Source: CAYTIB01 sp964437725 | GTDB taxonomy: Bacteria > UBA8248 > JACPRG01 > G963555815 | Assembly: GCA_964437725.1 (NCBI GenBank) | Contig: CAYTIB010000075.1 | Coordinates: 1-64,000, forward strand | DNA length: 64,000 nucleotides | Direction: 5' to 3' | Part shown: positions 16,829 to 25,734 of the stretch, in pieces | Layout: each line of letters starts with the position of its first letter | Numbering within the stretch: position 1 is the stretch's first letter | The notes under the pieces: model-generated | Database searches by the model: none | The model's input: the letters and a program-made list of their open reading frames with translations, nothing else | What the model was told of the DNA's origin: nothing | Translations under genes and position numbers: made by a program

Positions 16829-19099
16829 TCATGTTTGTAATTTTTCCTTAAGAACTTCAGCCGTTACTGGTAATGATGTGACACGTACACCAGTTGCGTG
16901 GAAAATGGCATTGGCAATAGCCGGTGCGGTTGGAACGATAGCGGCTTCTGATGCTCCTTTGGCTCCGTAAGGGCCGTGGGGATCGTTTGATTCGATCATG
17001 ATTGATTGAATTTGAGGTAAAGTTTCCGCCTTTGGTAAAGTGTAATCCCCAAAGTTTCCGTTGACTATTCGCCCATCTTCAATCTTCACCTCCTCTGAAA
17101 GAGCAAAGCCCGTTCCTTGTGCAATCGCTCCTTCTACTTGGCCATGAGCAGCCAAGGGGTTTAATATGCGTCCTACGTCATCTGCTGCCGTCATTCTGAG
17201 AACGTGTACGTGTCCTGTTTCGGTGTCAACCTCGACTTCTGCTACCTGTGCTGCAAACTCGTAGGCTGCGGCAATATTTCCATGAATGGTTTCAGGATCT
17301 GCTGCTTGGGTGGGTGGATCCCACTCACCTTCGGCTTGTATAGGTTTACCTCCGTTTCGATAGACTGCTTCTCGGCAAACTTCTTTGAACCTTATTGACT
17401 GCTGTGGTGAACTTTTTACATGAATAGATCCCGCCTCGATTGTCAGGTCATCTGTCGAGACTTCAAGGAGTTCTCCGGCGAGCTGGAAGAGTTTTTCTCT
17501 TGCGTTTTCAGCAGCTAGCCGGACTGCATTACCAGCTACAAGAGCAAGCCTACTGGCGTAGGCTCCTAAGCTGTATGGTGTCGTTTTTGTGTCGGATTGA
17601 GAAACAGAAACCTGATCCAGGTCGACCTTTAATTCTTCTGCAGCTACGATAGCTGCCACAGTGCGGGATCCTTGCCCTATATCTCCTTCGCCTGTGCGGA
17701 CAAAGATTTTCCCAGTGGAATCCACTTCGATTTCCGCCCGAGAGCCGTCCCAATCGGAAAACATTCGGTTTCCACTAACATGAATGGCACAAGCTAGCCC
17801 AATTCCCCTTTTAATTCTGCCGTTTGCCTTGTTGTTTCGGATTTCTTTCCAGTTCGAATTCTCTGTTACTGTTTTAATACAGTCGGTCAATCCGCAAGAA
17901 TCTATCTTCCACCCATGTGCAGTTATCTCACCAGGCTGCACTGCGTTTCGGATTCGGAATTCGGCCGGATCCATGCTGAGTTGGTTGGCGAGGACGTCCA
18001 TGTGGCACTCTTGTGGAAAAGTTCCTTGTGGGTTCCCAAACCCGCGAAAAGCGCCGGTAGGTATTTTATTCGTATAGGCTAAAAATCCATCTGTACGGAT
18101 GTAATTAATCCGGTAAATAGAGTCGGCCCTGTAGCATGAAGTTCGCATTATGGCATCAGCAAGACCAGTGCTAGCACCGTTGTCTGCTATAACGCGCGCT
18201 TCCTTTGAAAGTAGGCGTCCTTCTTCATCGGCTCGCATTCGAAGCCAAACTTTTGAAGGAACCCGAGGCCTCGCGGAAGTGAATTCGTCTAATCTTGTGT
18301 TGAATAGGCGAACGGGTTGGTTAGACTTCATAGCTAACAGTAGAGTGATCAATGCATTTGGTTCTTCAAGTGCCTTACCGCCGAACGCACCTCCTACGAA
18401 TGGTTGGATTAGCCGAAGCTTTTCCTTTTCGATGTTGAGAATGCTAGATATGAGATCTCGGGAAAGGAACAAGTGTTGCAAGGGAGTCCATAGGGTATAT
18501 CGACCGTGCCCCTCCGGTTTGGCCACACTGCCGATAGGCTCCATATAGGCTTGATACTGGAGTTGAGTCGTATAGGTAGCTTCATGTACGGCGGCAGCTG
18601 TTTTAAGGACGTTATCGGGATCTCCTCGCTCGATGTGAACTTCGTATGCAATATTTTCCGAGCGATCATGAACTAATGGAGCCCCTTTAGTCATGGCTTC
18701 CTCAGGATCGAAAACTGCTGGAAGTGGTTCATATTCTACGCGTATGAGGTCCGCTGCATCTTGGGCAATTTCAATTGTTTCAGCTGCTACAGCTGCTATT
18801 TCCTCTCCGGCAAATCGAACTTTCCCTTCAGCTAAGATGGATTGGTCCTTCAAGTTTGACCATCCCCATCGAGATGTAGGGCAGTCTTTTGCTGTGATGA
18901 CCGATTTCACTCCTGGCAAACGCTCGGATTCGCTAGTGTCAATATGAAGTATTCGAGCATGTGGATGAGGACTGCGAAGTACTTTTGCTTCCAACATATG
19001 TGGCACCCGGATGTCGGCAACATAGGTTGCCAAACCAGATACCTTCTCAGGGGCATCGATCAAGGGAGTTGGTTTTCCGATAATATTGAATGAGGTCAT
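16829..19099 (-). CDS. Xanthine-dehydrogenase-family molybdopterin subunit (stand-alone large subunit)
   Basis: A 756-residue Mo-cofactor subunit of the xanthine oxidase / CO dehydrogenase family. It has the N-terminal G-K-P-x-x-x-I-D-A-P-E-K-V-S-G segment, the G-G-A-F-G-G-K-A loop for pterin binding, R-G-F-G-N-P-Q, and the C-terminal G-P-Y-G-A-K-G-A-S-E with E718 as expected catalytic base. Unlike the enzyme at 1.9 kb it lacks the [2Fe-2S] domain, and no small iron-sulfur or FAD subunit lies beside it. It either borrows partners encoded elsewhere or is an orphan. The AhpD-like selenoprotein and phzF genes follow downstream on the same strand after about 250 bp. Confidence 0.85.
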   Translation of the reverse strand: MTSFNIIGKPTPLIDAPEKVSGLATYVADIRVPHMLEAKVLRSPHPHARILHIDTSESERLPGVKSVITAKDCPTSRWGWSNLKDQSILAEGKVRFAGEEIAAVAAETIEIAQDAADLIRVEYEPLPAVFDPEEAMTKGAPLVHDRSENIAYEVHIERGDPDNVLKTAAAVHEATYTTQLQYQAYMEPIGSVAKPEGHGRYTLWTPLQHLFLSRDLISSILNIEKEKLRLIQPFVGGAFGGKALEEPNALITLLLAMKSNQPVRLFNTRLDEFTSARPRVPSKVWLRMRADEEGRLLSKEARVIADNGASTGLADAIMRTSCYRADSIYRINYIRTDGFLAYTNKIPTGAFRGFGNPQGTFPQECHMDVLANQLSMDPAEFRIRNAVQPGEITAHGWKIDSCGLTDCIKTVTENSNWKEIRNNKANGRIKRGIGLACAIHVSGNRMFSDWDGSRAEIEVDSTGKIFVRTGEGDIGQGSRTVAAIVAAEELKVDLDQVSVSQSDTKTTPYSLGAYASRLALVAGNAVRLAAENAREKLFQLAGELLEVSTDDLTIEAGSIHVKSSPQQSIRFKEVCREAVYRNGGKPIQAEGEWDPPTQAADPETIHGNIAAAYEFAAQVAEVEVDTETGHVHVLRMTAADDVGRILNPLAAHGQVEGAIAQGTGFALSEEVKIEDGRIVNGNFGDYTLPKAETLPQIQSIMIESNDPHGPYGAKGASEAAIVPTAPAIANAIFHATGVRVTSLPVTAEVLKEKLQT

Positions 19100-19524
19100 C
19101 AGTCTCTCAAAGCTACTCTTATCAAAAAGTAAGGATCCCGGGCCAACCTCTTCTTATTTAAGGATGGCACTCCATATGTAGATATTAGTGCAGAGTGTAA
19201 AACAGATTTCTTGTCTCGACAAATATTCGAGGAAAATGTAGACGTGTTCGTATATTTAAAAGAAGATCCATAGTCCTCGATTTTTCATGCCTAGCGAGAC
19301 CTATTTCCTTCACCATTTTAAAGCGAAAAGTTTAGGGAATAGATCGGGATATTATGGATCATGAAAGAAACTTGATGAATTTATGACTTAACTATTTAGG
19401 ATAGTTTATTCCGCACATTTACGGATCCCGGACCATTTTGATGAATATTAGATTCCATTATGAATTAACAACTTCCTTTTTTTGTGCAGCCTGGGTTCAT
19501 TCCAGCTAACGTTAGGGGAAAAGA
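19100..19524. other. Intergenic region between divergent genes (425 bp)
   Basis: An AT-rich spacer between the leftward Mo hydroxylase and the rightward enoyl-CoA hydratase. It should contain both promoters. I see no open frame of note, RNA gene or clear operator. Confidence 0.5.
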
Positions 19525-20247
19525 ATGAAGTTCTCGGAATTGATTTATAAGGAAGAAGGGGCCTTTGTAACAGTCACTATGAATAGGCCGGCGGCAGAAA
19601 ACAAATTGACTCCAACCATGGTTAGAGAGTTAACGCTAGCGTTAGATGAGGCAGCTGAAGATGAGAAGGTGAGAGCGGTGATTTTGACAGGGGCAGAGGA
19701 GCATTTTTCTACAGGTGCGGATGTAAATTTGCTTTCCCAACTGGGAAGGGGAGGTTTTGTGGATTTTGCTAATGCATTCAATAGGTTTTTAAAGACAATG
19801 CTTTATTTAGGAAAACCTATAATTGCCGGGGTTAATGGAGATGCTCTTTCCGGGGGCGTTGCAATTGTTGCAGCCTGTGACCTTGCCATTGCATCGAAAA
19901 AAGCTCGACTGGGAAACCATGAAGCAACCTTTGGAGTGTGGCCTATGACTTCAAAGATTCCCGTTCTTGGACAGTTAAGCCCAAAAAAAGCATTAGAACA
20001 TTTCTATACAGGTCAACCATATTCAGCACAAGAGGCTTTGGAACTGGGTTTATTGAATCGTGTTGTGGAATCGAACGAGTTAAAGAGCGCAGTAAAAAGT
20101 TTTGCAGAAAAAGTGACCGTAATTTCTCCTGAGTTGCTTAAACTGGGACGGCAGATGTTTTATGAAATGGTTGACATGGGTTACGAGGAAGCATTGGATC
20201 TCGGACGAGAGAAATTTGTGGAAATGTTTTCAGAAAAGAAAAATTAA
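19525..20247 (+). CDS. Enoyl-CoA hydratase/isomerase family protein
   Basis: A 240-residue crotonase-fold enzyme. The first oxyanion-hole segment is F-S-T-G-A-D-V-N near residue 70 and the second is G-V-N-G-D-A-L-S-G-G-V around 107-117. An acidic residue occurs in N-H-E-A-T-F-G-V-W-P at the position where hydratases often have their second Glu. It probably acts on an acyl-CoA thioester. AGGGG precedes the ATG. The gene stands alone, with divergent upstream and an ABC binding protein downstream after 187 bp, so no pathway can be read from context. Confidence 0.8.
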   Translation: MKFSELIYKEEGAFVTVTMNRPAAENKLTPTMVRELTLALDEAAEDEKVRAVILTGAEEHFSTGADVNLLSQLGRGGFVDFANAFNRFLKTMLYLGKPIIAGVNGDALSGGVAIVAACDLAIASKKARLGNHEATFGVWPMTSKIPVLGQLSPKKALEHFYTGQPYSAQEALELGLLNRVVESNELKSAVKSFAEKVTVISPELLKLGRQMFYEMVDMGYEEALDLGREKFVEMFSEKKN

Positions 20248-20434
20248 CCCTTAAGATTTAGGATTTTAAGCGGATCGGAAATTTACTTTAGAAATTCAAA
20301 AAATCAAGGTGGCTAGATTTCATGCGTTTTTAAAAAATTCTATTTTGAATGGATTTATGTAGAGAAATTGTGTTATAGGATCCTTAAACCGGTTTGAAGT
20401 AATTTACATATTGGACTAGCTGAGGGAGGCTCTA

Positions 20435-21460
20435 ATGAAAAAGAAGTTTATTGTTCTGTTAGCGGGGTTATTCCTAGGAATGGGAATTGCCGGACAGGCG
20501 GACGCCGCTAAAACTAAGTTTCTGCTCGATTGGATTGTGTACGGTAAGCACGCACCTTTTTTTGCAGCCCAGGATTTTGGATTTTACAAAAAAGAAGGAT
20601 TGGATGTTCAGTACCTGCGAGGATTCGGTTCAGGAGACACTATTAAGAAAGTAGCCGCCAAAGTTGCTCCGGTTGGGTATGCTGATGCCGGTTCTTTGGT
20701 TAACGCCCGTGCAAATAACCCAGACATTAAGGTTAAAGAAGTTGCTATGGGTCATGCGAAGACCATCATGAACGCTTTCTTTTTTAAAGGAAAATATAAA
20801 CATCCGAAAGATTTAGCAGGCGCCCGGATTGGTTCACCTCAGGCCAACTCCGTTCGAGTGATTTTCCCTGCCTTTGCAGCTGCTAACGGCTTAGACGTGA
20901 ATTCAGTCAAGTGGGTTAACATGACCTACTCACAGGTTACTCCGGCCATGTTGACTGGTCAGATAGACGTTGCCCTTTGGTATGCAACGGAAGTGCCAAA
21001 ACAGATTGAAGCTGCTAAGAAAATCGGAAAAGAGATGGGTTGGTTCTCTTATGGCGATTGGGGTGTTCAGGTTTACAACAATGGGATCATATTTAGAGAA
21101 GACACGATTGCTAGTGATCCTAAGTTTGTTAAGGGTATTACTCATGCCCTCGTTAAAGCCTGGGGCTATTGCTTGAATATGGCAGGTAAATGCCTCAAAA
21201 ACTTTGAGAAGTATACACCGGGCATGACCAAACGGATTGTCCGTGGGCAGTTTGCTATCAATACACAGTACCTCTTCGACGAACACACTATGAAACATGG
21301 TATTGGTTACATGGACTACGACAAGATGGACAAGACTGTCGAAATACTTACGAAACTACAAAAGCTTCCTAAAAGGGTGCCGACTAAAGATATGTATACG
21401 AACCGGTTCCTACCTCAGTGGCCTTCAATTAAGGCATTCTTAGGGGATAAAGCTTTCTAA
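20435..21460 (+). CDS. NMT1/THI5-like ABC-transporter substrate-binding protein
   Basis: A 341-residue periplasmic binding protein. It has a signal peptide: K-K-K, a hydrophobic stretch to about residue 20, and A-D-A-A as probable cleavage near 25. The mature part begins with the family pattern D-W-x-x-x-G-K-H-A-P-F-F-A-A, followed by G-F-Y-K-K-E-G-L-D-V. Homologues bind sulfonates, nitrate, taurine, thiamine precursors or pyrimidines. No permease or ATPase gene is adjacent, and a strong terminator follows, so this is an orphan binding protein. GAGGGAGG lies just before the ATG. Confidence 0.85.
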   Translation: MKKKFIVLLAGLFLGMGIAGQADAAKTKFLLDWIVYGKHAPFFAAQDFGFYKKEGLDVQYLRGFGSGDTIKKVAAKVAPVGYADAGSLVNARANNPDIKVKEVAMGHAKTIMNAFFFKGKYKHPKDLAGARIGSPQANSVRVIFPAFAAANGLDVNSVKWVNMTYSQVTPAMLTGQIDVALWYATEVPKQIEAAKKIGKEMGWFSYGDWGVQVYNNGIIFREDTIASDPKFVKGITHALVKAWGYCLNMAGKCLKNFEKYTPGMTKRIVRGQFAINTQYLFDEHTMKHGIGYMDYDKMDKTVEILTKLQKLPKRVPTKDMYTNRFLPQWPSIKAFLGDKAF

Positions 21461-21557
21461 TAATAAATGCAGATAGTAATTTCTTTCGCTACTATCCTCA
21501 ACTGAGAGGATTTAATTGGGTCACCAAAAGGTAGCGACGGTATAGCGAAATTTCAAG

Positions 21558-21601
21558 GAGAGGGGGCGGAGGCGTCGGAAGGCGACCGCCCTCTCTTTTT
21601 G
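21558..21601 (+). terminator. Rho-independent terminator after the binding-protein gene
   Basis: GAGAGGGGGCGG pairs with CCGCCCTCTC (with a bulge), an inner GC-rich stem lies between, and a run of T follows at once. A weaker 6 bp hairpin (ATCCTC-AACTGA-GAGGAT) at 21494-21511 lies just upstream. Together they separate the binding protein from the next operon. Confidence 0.8.
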
Positions 21602-21645
21602 GGTTTTCAGAAAAATCTGTTTGCCAAAACGAAAGGAGTTCCGCC

Positions 21646-22725
21646 TTGCCTCAAGATGTTACAGATGGGCATCTCAAAGAAGGCGCAAGAAACTGTATCG
21701 TGAACTATTCCGGAGTGCTTCCTGGAGAAAATGTACTTATTTGGATCGATAAGGTCGAACCCCCGGAACCAGGCGTGGCAGAAGCTATGGTCGAGGCTGC
21801 AGAAGAAATTGGTGCGAACGTAACGCTTCTTCAGGATCGAGCTCCGGAATTTCGTCTTGGTGAAAGAATAAGCACCACCACTGAAGCCGCCATACAGGGA
21901 AGCGATTGCGTAATTCAGCTTTTGCCTCTTCTTAATGTGGCCTCGATAGATAACATTCATATTTTAAGGTGCCTTTTTGAATACGATGTTCGGATCACTG
22001 CCTGCATGACACCCACGCGGGCGCTACTTGCTTCCGAGTGGGCCCGCTTTCCCATCGAGATAGCTCGAACAATCATGCGGAAATCAGCTGGGTGTGTAAA
22101 AGACGCAGAATTCCGCTTGACTGAAGAAACGGGGACTGATCTACAAGGACGTTTAAAAGCATGGCCAGATGGTGTGGGGTTTTCTGGAAGTGGAAACTTA
22201 AAGGGCGGTGCTTGGACTTTTTTCCCTTTTGGAAACGTTGCGCTTTATCCTGAGGCACCACTTGAGGGGAAAATCGTTTTTGAGACTTGGGAAGGAACGG
22301 CTGGGATTCTTAAGGAACCTGTAGAATTAGAAATTCGAGAGCAGAGAGTAGTAAATTGCTCGGGTGGCGAGGAGGCTCGGTGGTTTAATGAAATGATGAA
22401 AAGATACCCGAACGCTGATTTTTGTTGTGAGATCACTTGGGGTATCTCGCCGGTTGTAAGCATTAAAGAGGGCTTGCAACAGCGTGCCTGTGATTCGCTA
22501 TTGTATCGGCATGCAGGGGTTTACCATATTGGCTTCGGATTGTGGCCTTGCGAAGGAATTTGGAGTGATTTTCATTGGGACGGTGGAGGGTTGAACCCGA
22601 CCTTAATTCACGCCGGTGAAACCATTATTGAGAAAGGTGAACTCTTGATCTTGAATGACCCAGAAGTCCGTGAAGTTGCCTCAAAATTCGGCGATCCCGA
22701 TGAACTTTTATCAGAGGTACAATAG
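21646..22725 (+). CDS. M29-aminopeptidase-like metalloenzyme (NicX-like fold)
   Basis: A 359-residue protein of the thermophilic aminopeptidase (M29) superfamily, which also includes the iron-dependent 2,5-dihydroxypyridine dioxygenase NicX. The N-terminus has P-G-E-N-V-L-I, and possible metal ligands lie in the second half: C-C-E-I-T-W-G, H-I-G-F-G near residue 295, and S-D-F-H-W-D-G. The family's peptidase catalytic residues cannot be confirmed by eye. The start is TTG with AAAGGAG upstream. It is followed 2 bases later by a small gene and then a flavin monooxygenase, so peptide cleavage and aromatic/pyridine-ring oxidation are both possible; context favours the second. Confidence 0.65.
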   Translation: MPQDVTDGHLKEGARNCIVNYSGVLPGENVLIWIDKVEPPEPGVAEAMVEAAEEIGANVTLLQDRAPEFRLGERISTTTEAAIQGSDCVIQLLPLLNVASIDNIHILRCLFEYDVRITACMTPTRALLASEWARFPIEIARTIMRKSAGCVKDAEFRLTEETGTDLQGRLKAWPDGVGFSGSGNLKGGAWTFFPFGNVALYPEAPLEGKIVFETWEGTAGILKEPVELEIREQRVVNCSGGEEARWFNEMMKRYPNADFCCEITWGISPVVSIKEGLQQRACDSLLYRHAGVYHIGFGLWPCEGIWSDFHWDGGGLNPTLIHAGETIIEKGELLILNDPEVREVASKFGDPDELLSEVQ

Positions 22726-22727
22726 AA

Positions 22728-23159
22728 ATGGAGAATTCTTTGAAAGAGTCTGCTTGCAATTTCTTCGATCCGCTTAATGAGAGAGAGGATATGCAGGAGT
22801 TACTGTTTGGCTTGGAGCAGACTATTCGTTTCATTGTTGAAGATGGGGAGTCTTTCGAGCTGAAGGTGGGAAAAGGTAGACTAAGTGTTTTGGAGGGTAT
22901 TGATGATTTTGAGGCTAAGGACCATGTGGATTTCACTCATTTCAGGACTGATGAGAGAACTATTAGGCGTCTATTGGCGAGTGAGATTCGATATTCGGAT
23001 GCCGTTATCCCTTCCGGACTTGATATGGGAAAGCTGAAGCTTGTGGAGAAGTGGATGTTCAAAAAAGGCATAATCAATTGGCTTGGTCAAGTTATTCGAA
23101 TGGGACAAGAAGGTCAATGCTGGCAAGACTCTCGTCCAACAGAAGGATGGAAGGATTAG
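22728..23159 (+). CDS. Conserved-type hypothetical protein, possibly SCP2-like
   Basis: A 143-residue protein that begins two bases after the stop of the preceding gene, so it is translationally coupled. It is mixed alpha/beta, with E-S-F-E-L-K-V-G-K-G near the middle and D-E-R-T-I-R-R-L-L followed by a basic C-terminal half. The pattern resembles sterol-carrier-protein-2 / lipid-binding domains, but I would not assign that firmly. No signal peptide or membrane span is seen. It probably serves the enzymes on either side. Confidence 0.55.
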   Translation: MENSLKESACNFFDPLNEREDMQELLFGLEQTIRFIVEDGESFELKVGKGRLSVLEGIDDFEAKDHVDFTHFRTDERTIRRLLASEIRYSDAVIPSGLDMGKLKLVEKWMFKKGIINWLGQVIRMGQEGQCWQDSRPTEGWKD

Positions 23160-23224
23160 TAATCGAAATCTACGTTATTTTAGCCTGATGAAGATTAGAC
23201 GACAGTAAAAATGGAGCTTTGAAA

Positions 23225-24406
23225 ATGGATTCCGAATCCCTAATTAAGCGAGCGAAAGAGCTTGCTCCTGAAATATTAGAAAAAGCTAGGGATACGGAGA
23301 TCAATCGACGTATTTCCGATGAAACAATATACGATTTGCACAAAGCGGAACTATTTCGAGTTTTACAGCCAAAGAGGCATGGAGGATTAGAACTCGGTTT
23401 TAATGTGCTTGCGCGAGTGATACAGGAAATTGCATGGGGCTGTGGATCTACTGGATGGGTTTACGGTGTTCTCGGCATGCATCAATGGTTGGTGGGGCTG
23501 TTTTCCGAACAGGCTCAGGAGGATGTTTGGGGTGAAGATTCTAGCGCATTGATTTGTTCCTCTTTTCCTCCAGTGGGGACTGTAGAATCCCTGAAGGATG
23601 GTTTTAGATTAACTGGTAAATGGATTTTCTCCAGTGGCTGTGACTTTTGTTCTTGGGCAATTGTTGCGGGCCGGGCTTTCATAAATGGAGAAGAAGATTC
23701 TCAGAAACAGTGTTTTTTTCTCGTTCCCCGATCGGATTATGAAATTGATGATAATTGGCACGTTTTAGGTTTGGCGGGGACGGGAAGCAAGAATCTTGTC
23801 CTAGATGGTGTATTTGTGCCTACGCATCGAATACTAGTAATTGAGCAAGCAATCAATGGAGATGCCGATGGAACGAAGATAAATACCGGTTCTCTTTATA
23901 AGTTCCCATTTTTTACCGGACTTACAACGAGTATTTGTACTCCCGTGCTTGGGATGGCTCAGGGAGCACTCGATCATTACCTTCGGATTATTGAAAATCG
24001 TGCATCTAAGGGAGGCTTTACTCCAGCAAAGGGGAAGATAGGAGATTATCAGAGCATTCAGCTTCGGGTTGCCGAGGCGGCGGCCTCTGTGGATTCTGCT
24101 CGGATGCTATTGATGCGAGTGGTCGAAGATACGATGGCTGCTGCTGAATCTATCGAAGGTCCGAGTGTGAAACTTCGCATTCGAAATCGTAGGGACCAAA
24201 CTTTTGCTGTTCGACTTCTTGTTAATGGGGTGGATCGGCTTTACGAGTCTACCGGTGCTAATGGTTTGTTTTTGTCAGACGATGTTCAACGCTCTTGGAG
24301 GGATTTGCGGGCGGCGGCCCAACACATTACAAACAATTGGGATGCGGCTGGTACACTTTATGGGCGTCATCTGATGGGGCTAGATACTGAGGGTATCCCT
24401 TATTGA
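23225..24406 (+). CDS. Acyl-CoA-dehydrogenase-fold flavin monooxygenase (HpaH/HsaA-like)
   Basis: A 393-residue protein with the acyl-CoA dehydrogenase fold, in the subgroup of two-component flavin monooxygenases (4-hydroxyphenylacetate or HsaA-type hydroxylases). The signatures are W-G-C-G-S-T-G-W-V near residue 80, G-K-W-I-F-S-S-G-C, and W-H-V-L-G-L-A-G-T-G-S-K with V-F-V-P. The C-terminal R-D-L-R-A-A-A-Q-H matches the same subgroup. It would need a separate flavin reductase, which is not in this operon. ATG 23225 has GGAG eight bases upstream. A hydroxylase of a phenolic or heterocyclic substrate is the likely role. Confidence 0.75.
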   Translation: MDSESLIKRAKELAPEILEKARDTEINRRISDETIYDLHKAELFRVLQPKRHGGLELGFNVLARVIQEIAWGCGSTGWVYGVLGMHQWLVGLFSEQAQEDVWGEDSSALICSSFPPVGTVESLKDGFRLTGKWIFSSGCDFCSWAIVAGRAFINGEEDSQKQCFFLVPRSDYEIDDNWHVLGLAGTGSKNLVLDGVFVPTHRILVIEQAINGDADGTKINTGSLYKFPFFTGLTTSICTPVLGMAQGALDHYLRIIENRASKGGFTPAKGKIGDYQSIQLRVAEAAASVDSARMLLMRVVEDTMAAAESIEGPSVKLRIRNRRDQTFAVRLLVNGVDRLYESTGANGLFLSDDVQRSWRDLRAAAQHITNNWDAAGTLYGRHLMGLDTEGIPY

Positions 24407-24434
24407 GTTGCTGACGATATTCACTTTGTTCCTA

Positions 24435-25703
24435 CTATATAGTTGTTGTCTTAGTAGTCCTAATCGCCTTAATTCTATGCGCAAAGTAGACGAGTGTGTT
24501 GGCTAGAACAATATACGCGACACATGCCAGGGCAATTCTTTCCATAGAAATTCCTTCGTCAATCATCCACCCCATCATAAACGGTGCTAGAGCAGTCGAG
24601 ATGACCGTAAGTGTCGCCACTAAAGATCTTATGGCTCCCAGGTGTGTTGTGCCGTAAAGTTCCGCCCATAGAGCCGCAAAAAGAGAATAGTTTACCCCGA
24701 CAGTTATTCCTGCGGCCAACATGAAAAAGATGGCTACGAAGGGGTGATTGCCGGCTGACAACAGAATCAGGGCTAACCCGAGTGGTGGTAAGACACAAGG
24801 GAGTAACCTCCATGCACTTTTACGGTCAATCAGGGGTCCAGAGGAAAGAGAGGATATTATTGTTGTCAGGGAATACGCTATGAATGAGGTTGCAAACCAA
24901 TTCATACTCCACCCTTTCGATTCTACTAAATGGACCTGGTGGAAGAAAAATCCTGTCATTATATAGCCGGGTGCTAGGACGGCTGGAAGAATCAAGTAGA
25001 ATCGGATATCTTGGAGCACCATCGAACGAGTCCAGGAAAGGTCCGATTCGTCTGACACGTTAGCTACCTTCCTGGAAATTCGAGTCATTTGTTGATGTCT
25101 CTGTTTATGTCCTTTTAAAAGCCATAAGATGGTAGGTAAAAGGACGGGAATTAGAACGCAGCCAATAAAACCCCAACTTAGTCTCCAACCAAAAGTCTCG
25201 TTAAAAAATACTCCAATTAGAGGAAGAGAAGCCGCCCCTAGTGGATAGCCGAGAGCTGCAATGCTTACAGCTTTTCCTCGTTGGTTACCAAAGTATCGGC
25301 CCATACTTGTCATTCCGGTATGAGACATTAGACCCTGACCAGCAAGTCTTACGGAGAAAAGGGCAAAATAAAGGAGAGCTAAAGTAGGTGCTAGAGCCAT
25401 GGAGAAGCAGGAGAAGATTAGAAAAAGACAAGTTAAAAGAGTGAAAATTCTCAAATCGACATGGTCGATCATACGACCTAGCCAAAACATTAATGTTCCA
25501 CTGGCGAGTGTAGCAACTGCATATATTGATCCGAATTCTCCATGGGTAAGTTCGAATTCGCTGCGAATATCTGAGTTGAAAATTGCCACAAAAAATGTTT
25601 GTCCGAATCCTGAAAATCCGGTCATAAGAAGACCAAAGGCAAGAAAACGCAGATTGCGCTCAAGGAAGGTTCTGTATTCCATTATTTCTTCGGAAAATCT
25701 CAT
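24435..25703 (-). CDS. Major facilitator superfamily transporter
   Basis: A 422-residue integral membrane protein with about 12 hydrophobic segments in two halves separated by a charged loop near residue 200. The loop after the second helix reads G-R-M-I-D, in the usual MFS position, and the architecture resembles the OFA/monocarboxylate group. It lies just after the EamA transporter on the same strand (31 bp gap) and downstream of the grd-like cluster, so it could export or import a related compound, but the substrate is unknown. Confidence 0.8.
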   Translation of the reverse strand: MRFSEEIMEYRTFLERNLRFLAFGLLMTGFSGFGQTFFVAIFNSDIRSEFELTHGEFGSIYAVATLASGTLMFWLGRMIDHVDLRIFTLLTCLFLIFSCFSMALAPTLALLYFALFSVRLAGQGLMSHTGMTSMGRYFGNQRGKAVSIAALGYPLGAASLPLIGVFFNETFGWRLSWGFIGCVLIPVLLPTILWLLKGHKQRHQQMTRISRKVANVSDESDLSWTRSMVLQDIRFYLILPAVLAPGYIMTGFFFHQVHLVESKGWSMNWFATSFIAYSLTTIISSLSSGPLIDRKSAWRLLPCVLPPLGLALILLSAGNHPFVAIFFMLAAGITVGVNYSLFAALWAELYGTTHLGAIRSLVATLTVISTALAPFMMGWMIDEGISMERIALACVAYIVLANTLVYFAHRIKAIRTTKTTTI

Positions 25704-25734
25704 TGGGAATTTGAGCTAATGAGTGTTGGATTCT

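Noticed and set aside
20248..20434. TPP riboswitch before the THI5-like binding protein
   Set aside because: The conserved CTGAGA and downstream elements are not present in this leader.
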